A stretch of DNA of 64,000 nucleotides from Aeromonas veronii (GTDB lineage: Bacteria; Pseudomonadota; Gammaproteobacteria; Enterobacterales; Aeromonadaceae), in the NCBI GenBank assembly GCA_041319085.1, contig CP101033.1, positions 2,568,501 to 2,632,500 of the forward strand. Reading direction: 5' to 3'. Below the pieces are notes generated by a model. It was not told the origin of the DNA, ran no database searches, and worked only from the letters and a program-made list of their open reading frames with translations. Made by a program: the position numbers and the translations under genes. Below, piece after piece: positions 61,567 to 64,000 of the stretch; position 1 is the first letter of the stretch, and each line of letters starts with the position of its first letter.

Positions 61567-62862
61567 ATGAGATTTGAATCGTTCGATTTTGCCCCCGAGA
61601 TTTTGCGTGCTGTCTCAGATTGCGGTTATCAGGAGATGACCCCTGTGCAGCAACAGGCGATCCCGGCCATTCGCCGTGGCCGCGATGTGCTGGCCAGCGC
61701 CCAGACCGGTACCGGCAAGACCGCCGCCTTCGCCCTGCCCATTGTGCAGCGTCTGGTAGACAATCCGGCTCCGGCCCAGCCTTCCAACGCCCGGGTGCTG
61801 ATCCTGACCCCGACCCGCGAGCTGGCGGCTCAGGTGGCGAGCAACATCAATGACTTCGCCAAGTATCTCGATATCACCACCATCACCATCGTCGGCGGTG
61901 GCAAGCAGGACGTGCAGGCCAGAAAGCTGAAAGCGGGCGCTCACATCATTGTGGCCACCCCGGGCCGTCTGCTGGAGCACCTCACCGCCTGCAACCTCAG
62001 CCTCTCCGGCGTCGAGTGTCTGGTGCTGGATGAAGCGGATCGCATCCTCGACATGGGCTTCAGTGCCGATGTGCAGAAGATCCTGCAAGCGGTCAACAAG
62101 ACCCGTCAGAACCTGCTCTTCTCCGCCACCTTCTCCGACGCGGTGAAGAAGCTGGCCAACCTGATGCTGGACAGACCGCAGATCGTCAGCGTCAACAAGC
62201 AGAACTCCACCGCCGACACCGTCAGCCACACCGTCTATCCGGTCGAGCAGAAGCGCAAGCGCGAGCTACTCTCCGAGCTGATTGGCAAGCAGAACTGGCA
62301 GCAGGTGCTGGTGTTTGCCAGTACCCGCGAGAGCTGTGATGTGCTGGTAGAAGAGCTGAACCTCGACGGCATCAAGTCCGCCGTGGTCCATGGCGAGAAG
62401 GCTCAGGGCAACCGTCGCCGCGCCCTGCGCGAATTCATGGAAGGCAAGGTACGGGTACTGGTCGCCACCGAAGTGGCCGCCCGTGGTCTGGACATCCCGG
62501 ATCTGGAGTATGTGGTCAACTATGATCTGCCGTTCCTGGCGGAAGATTACGTCCACCGCATCGGCCGTACCGGTCGTGCCGGCAAGCGCGGCATGGCCAT
62601 CTCCTTCGTCAGCCGTGAAGAGGAGCGCACCCTGCTGGAGATCGAGGCCCTGATCGGCCAGAAGATCCGCCGCATCATGGTGCCGGGCTACGAAGTGAGC
62701 AGCCGTGACGAGCTGATCAAGCAGTTGCAGGAGCGTCGCCGCTTCGGTAAGCGCCCGCAGCGTGAAGATAACGCCGTAGCCCAGGTGATGGCCGAAGCCA
62801 AGCTGCAGGGTCAGCGCCTCAAGCGTCTGGCCGCCGCCAAGAAGCCCCGTCAGCCGAAATAA
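61567..62862 (+). CDS. rhlE: DEAD-box ATP-dependent RNA helicase, RhlE type
   Basis: A 431-aa helicase. All core motifs are present: Q motif (GYQEMTPVQQQAIP), AQTGTGKT, PTRELAAQ, TPGRL, DEAD, SAT, ARGLDIPDL and HRIGRTGRAG. The N-terminus FAPEILRAVSDCGY and the core resemble RhlE more than SrmB or DbpA. The C-terminal tail is short and basic without the long Arg/Gly-rich extension of E. coli RhlE. Such helicases act in ribosome assembly and RNA turnover. AGGA precedes the ATG. The exact subgroup is not certain. Confidence 0.9.
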   Translation: MRFESFDFAPEILRAVSDCGYQEMTPVQQQAIPAIRRGRDVLASAQTGTGKTAAFALPIVQRLVDNPAPAQPSNARVLILTPTRELAAQVASNINDFAKYLDITTITIVGGGKQDVQARKLKAGAHIIVATPGRLLEHLTACNLSLSGVECLVLDEADRILDMGFSADVQKILQAVNKTRQNLLFSATFSDAVKKLANLMLDRPQIVSVNKQNSTADTVSHTVYPVEQKRKRELLSELIGKQNWQQVLVFASTRESCDVLVEELNLDGIKSAVVHGEKAQGNRRRALREFMEGKVRVLVATEVAARGLDIPDLEYVVNYDLPFLAEDYVHRIGRTGRAGKRGMAISFVSREEERTLLEIEALIGQKIRRIMVPGYEVSSRDELIKQLQERRRFGKRPQREDNAVAQVMAEAKLQGQRLKRLAAAKKPRQPK

Positions 62863-62888
62863 GGCGGGCAGTTGCTCTATTGAACCGC

Positions 62889-62912
62889 AAAGGCGCCACT
62901 GGCGCCTTTGCC
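62889..62912 (+). terminator. hairpin after the helicase gene
   Basis: AAAGGCGCC / GGCGCCTTT with a three-base loop, 26 bases after the stop; followed by only a short T-poor tail, so termination may be partial. Confidence 0.55.
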
Positions 62913-62960
62913 ATCTCTGTCATCGGTGTTGACCCCTGGTGGTCAACTCAAGGATTGCTT

Positions 62961-63611
62961 ATGACCTCTCCGACCTACAATCAGGCCCTGCTCGAGATGG
63001 CCACTCAAAGCCTGGCCGAACTGGCCCGCACCGCCGAGCAAAAGGCGGGCAAGCGCACTCCGGCGCAAGAGAGCCACTTTCTCTGCACCTGGATGGCTGA
63101 CTCCCTCAAGGAGAAGCGCTTCTCCCGTCTGGTGATGGAAGATTTGAAAGCTTGGGTGCAGCTTGGCCGCACCCTGGGTGCGGGCGCCGATCTCAAGGGA
63201 TTGCTGGAGCGCATCGCCTTCCAATACCAGTGCGCCATGACCAATCCGCAGCAACTGGGGGCCAAGCTGGCGGCCCTGCTGGAGGAGCTCTCAGCGGCAG
63301 GCTGGCTGGTGCTGACCGAGAGCGAGGTGAACGCCAAGCTGCGCCTGCAATCGGGCGGTCAGGCGAGTCTGGTGATCAGCCATAGCGAATATGAAGGGAA
63401 TATTAAAGGCGGTGAGCTTGTCAACCCCCTCACCCTCTATGTACGCGGTGACGAGAAGGTATTGGCTGAAGCGGCCTTCAAGCATGGTCTGCTGCTGAGC
63501 CAGGGCAACAAGAAAACCACTCTGGTCAAACACCACAAGGCCTACCGGCTGATGCCGGACAACGCCCAACCGGCGCTGGCACTGCTGAGCGAGGCTCGCC
63601 AGAGCACCTGA
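62961..63611 (+). CDS. DUF2913-like protein of unknown function
   Basis: A 216-aa soluble, mostly helical protein. FLCTWMADSLKEKRFSRLVMEDLKAWVQLGRTLG and the following LKGLLERIAFQYQ resemble the DUF2913 family found in Vibrio and Aeromonas; this is from memory. ATG 62961 follows AGGA by seven bases; the frame is open back to 62880 through the helicase terminator, which makes that longer start unlikely. No function is known to me. It is a single gene between two terminators. Confidence 0.75.
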   Translation: MTSPTYNQALLEMATQSLAELARTAEQKAGKRTPAQESHFLCTWMADSLKEKRFSRLVMEDLKAWVQLGRTLGAGADLKGLLERIAFQYQCAMTNPQQLGAKLAALLEELSAAGWLVLTESEVNAKLRLQSGGQASLVISHSEYEGNIKGGELVNPLTLYVRGDEKVLAEAAFKHGLLLSQGNKKTTLVKHHKAYRLMPDNAQPALALLSEARQST

Positions 63612-63631
63612 TCCCGCCTGTTTTCAGCAAT

Positions 63632-63669
63632 AAAAACGGCAGACCCTTGTACAGGTTCTGCCGTTTTTT
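63632..63669. terminator. bidirectional terminator between the DUF2913-like gene and feoC
   Basis: AAAAACGGCAGA and TCTGCCGTTTTTT form a long stem with A and T runs on either side. It can end both the plus-strand gene and the minus-strand feo operon. Confidence 0.88.
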
Positions 63670-63705
63670 ATTGTTCGATGTTTGGTGATGAGGTTGGGTA
63701 GTCGT

Positions 63706-63945
63706 TTAGCGGATCTTGAACCCAATCTGACCCGCGTCACACCACTCGAACATCACCTCCTCGCTCTTGCCGCAGCAGCTACCGCCACAGACCCGACTCT
63801 CGCGCTTGATGACCCGCCCCTTGCGCATCCAGACGCCGAGCATGGCCTCCACCGCATCTTCCGAGGTGTGGAAGTGGCGAGCCAGATCGCGCCGGCTCAC
63901 CTTCTGCTGCGCGGCGAGGTAATCCCCCAGCTCGCGCAGGATCAT
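63706..63945 (-). CDS. feoC: FeoC-type ferrous iron transport regulator
   Basis: A 79-aa protein with an N-terminal winged-helix domain (ILRELGDYLAAQQKVSRRDLARHF) and a C-terminal cysteine cluster (Cys53, 57, 58, 69; CGGSCCGKSEEVMFEWC) like the Fe-S site of FeoC. In Klebsiella, FeoC protects FeoB from FtsH proteolysis; a transcriptional role has also been proposed. It overlaps the end of feoB by four bases (ATGA). Confidence 0.93.
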   Translation of the reverse strand: MILRELGDYLAAQQKVSRRDLARHFHTSEDAVEAMLGVWMRKGRVIKRESRVCGGSCCGKSEEVMFEWCDAGQIGFKIR

Positions 63946-64000
63946 AAGGTCACCACCTTGCGGGCCACGATGTCACCATGACGGCGACCGGCCCACCAGA
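63942..64000 (-). CDS. feoB: FeoB ferrous iron transporter, C-terminal end (partial)
   Basis: Only the last 18 codons lie in the window (WWAGRRHGDIVARKVVTL, then TGA). The sequence and the coupled feoC identify it as the cytoplasmic tail of FeoB, the GTPase-linked Fe(II) importer. The rest lies beyond 64000. Confidence 0.8.
   Translation of the reverse strand, partial: WWAGRRHGDIVARKVVTL

Noticed and set aside
61346..61570. 74-codon frame before the helicase gene
   Set aside because: It overlaps the helicase start, has no ribosome site and atypical codons; it could be a leader frame but nothing supports it.

Overview
The window looks like a stretch of an Aeromonas-type gammaproteobacterial chromosome. 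The basis is gene order that follows the enterobacterial map closely (yfgJ-der-bamB-yfgM-hisS-ispG-rodZ-pilW-rlmN-ndk, then pepB-fdx-hscA-hscB-iscA-iscU-iscS-iscR-trmJ), high GC by eye, and non-enterobacterial additions such as a PilW lipoprotein gene, a DUF2913-like gene and a Lap-type adhesin locus. The genus is an inference; I could not run a search. No tRNA, rRNA or CRISPR array was seen.

Layout. 1-9.9 kb, minus strand: two transcription units. ndk has its own terminator. rlmN-pilW-rodZ-ispG ends at a terminator at 5.3 kb. hisS-yfgM-bamB-der-yfgJ starts from a sigma70-like promoter just inside that terminator. 10.2-11.7 kb: a 1500-bp IS50-like (IS4 family) element inserted into the rho-independent terminator that once followed pepB. 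Its transposase is frameshifted. 11.7-20.8 kb: two tandem pepB paralogues, the isc Fe-S assembly operon (iscRSUA-hscBA-fdx, without iscX) with a near-perfect IscR operator, and trmJ. Decayed copies of the iscA 3' end lie between iscA and hscB. 20.9-24 kb: a small membrane protein gene and ubiT divergent from ubiUV (oxygen-independent ubiquinone hydroxylation). 24-31 kb: nlpI, a rhodanese gene and queA-tgt-yajC-secD-secF. 31.2-34.6 kb: a CBS-domain gene, a probable small RNA gene, and ahpC and ahpF.

34.7-53.4 kb, minus strand: a SIMPL-domain gene, an unknown gene, and a complete c-di-GMP-gated surface adhesin module. The module comprises a giant RTX adhesin (lapA-like, about 3082 aa if one missing base is restored, with nine almost identical 612-bp repeats), the inside-out signalling receptor lapD, the periplasmic protease lapG, and the type I secretion system lapE-lapC-lapB. 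By analogy with Pseudomonas, LapBCE secretes the adhesin and LapG cleaves its N-terminal retention module to release it. LapD, when bound to c-di-GMP, sequesters LapG and keeps the adhesin on the cell. 53.8-64 kb: yhcC, gltBD (glutamate synthase), an RhlE-type RNA helicase, a DUF2913-like gene, and feoC with the end of feoB.

Points that stand out are the Lap module with its homogenised repeat array, a candidate regulated small RNA upstream of ahpC, the IS that split a terminator while bringing its own, the decaying iscA tails, and two single-base frameshifts that both fall in repeated sequence and so may be assembly errors.
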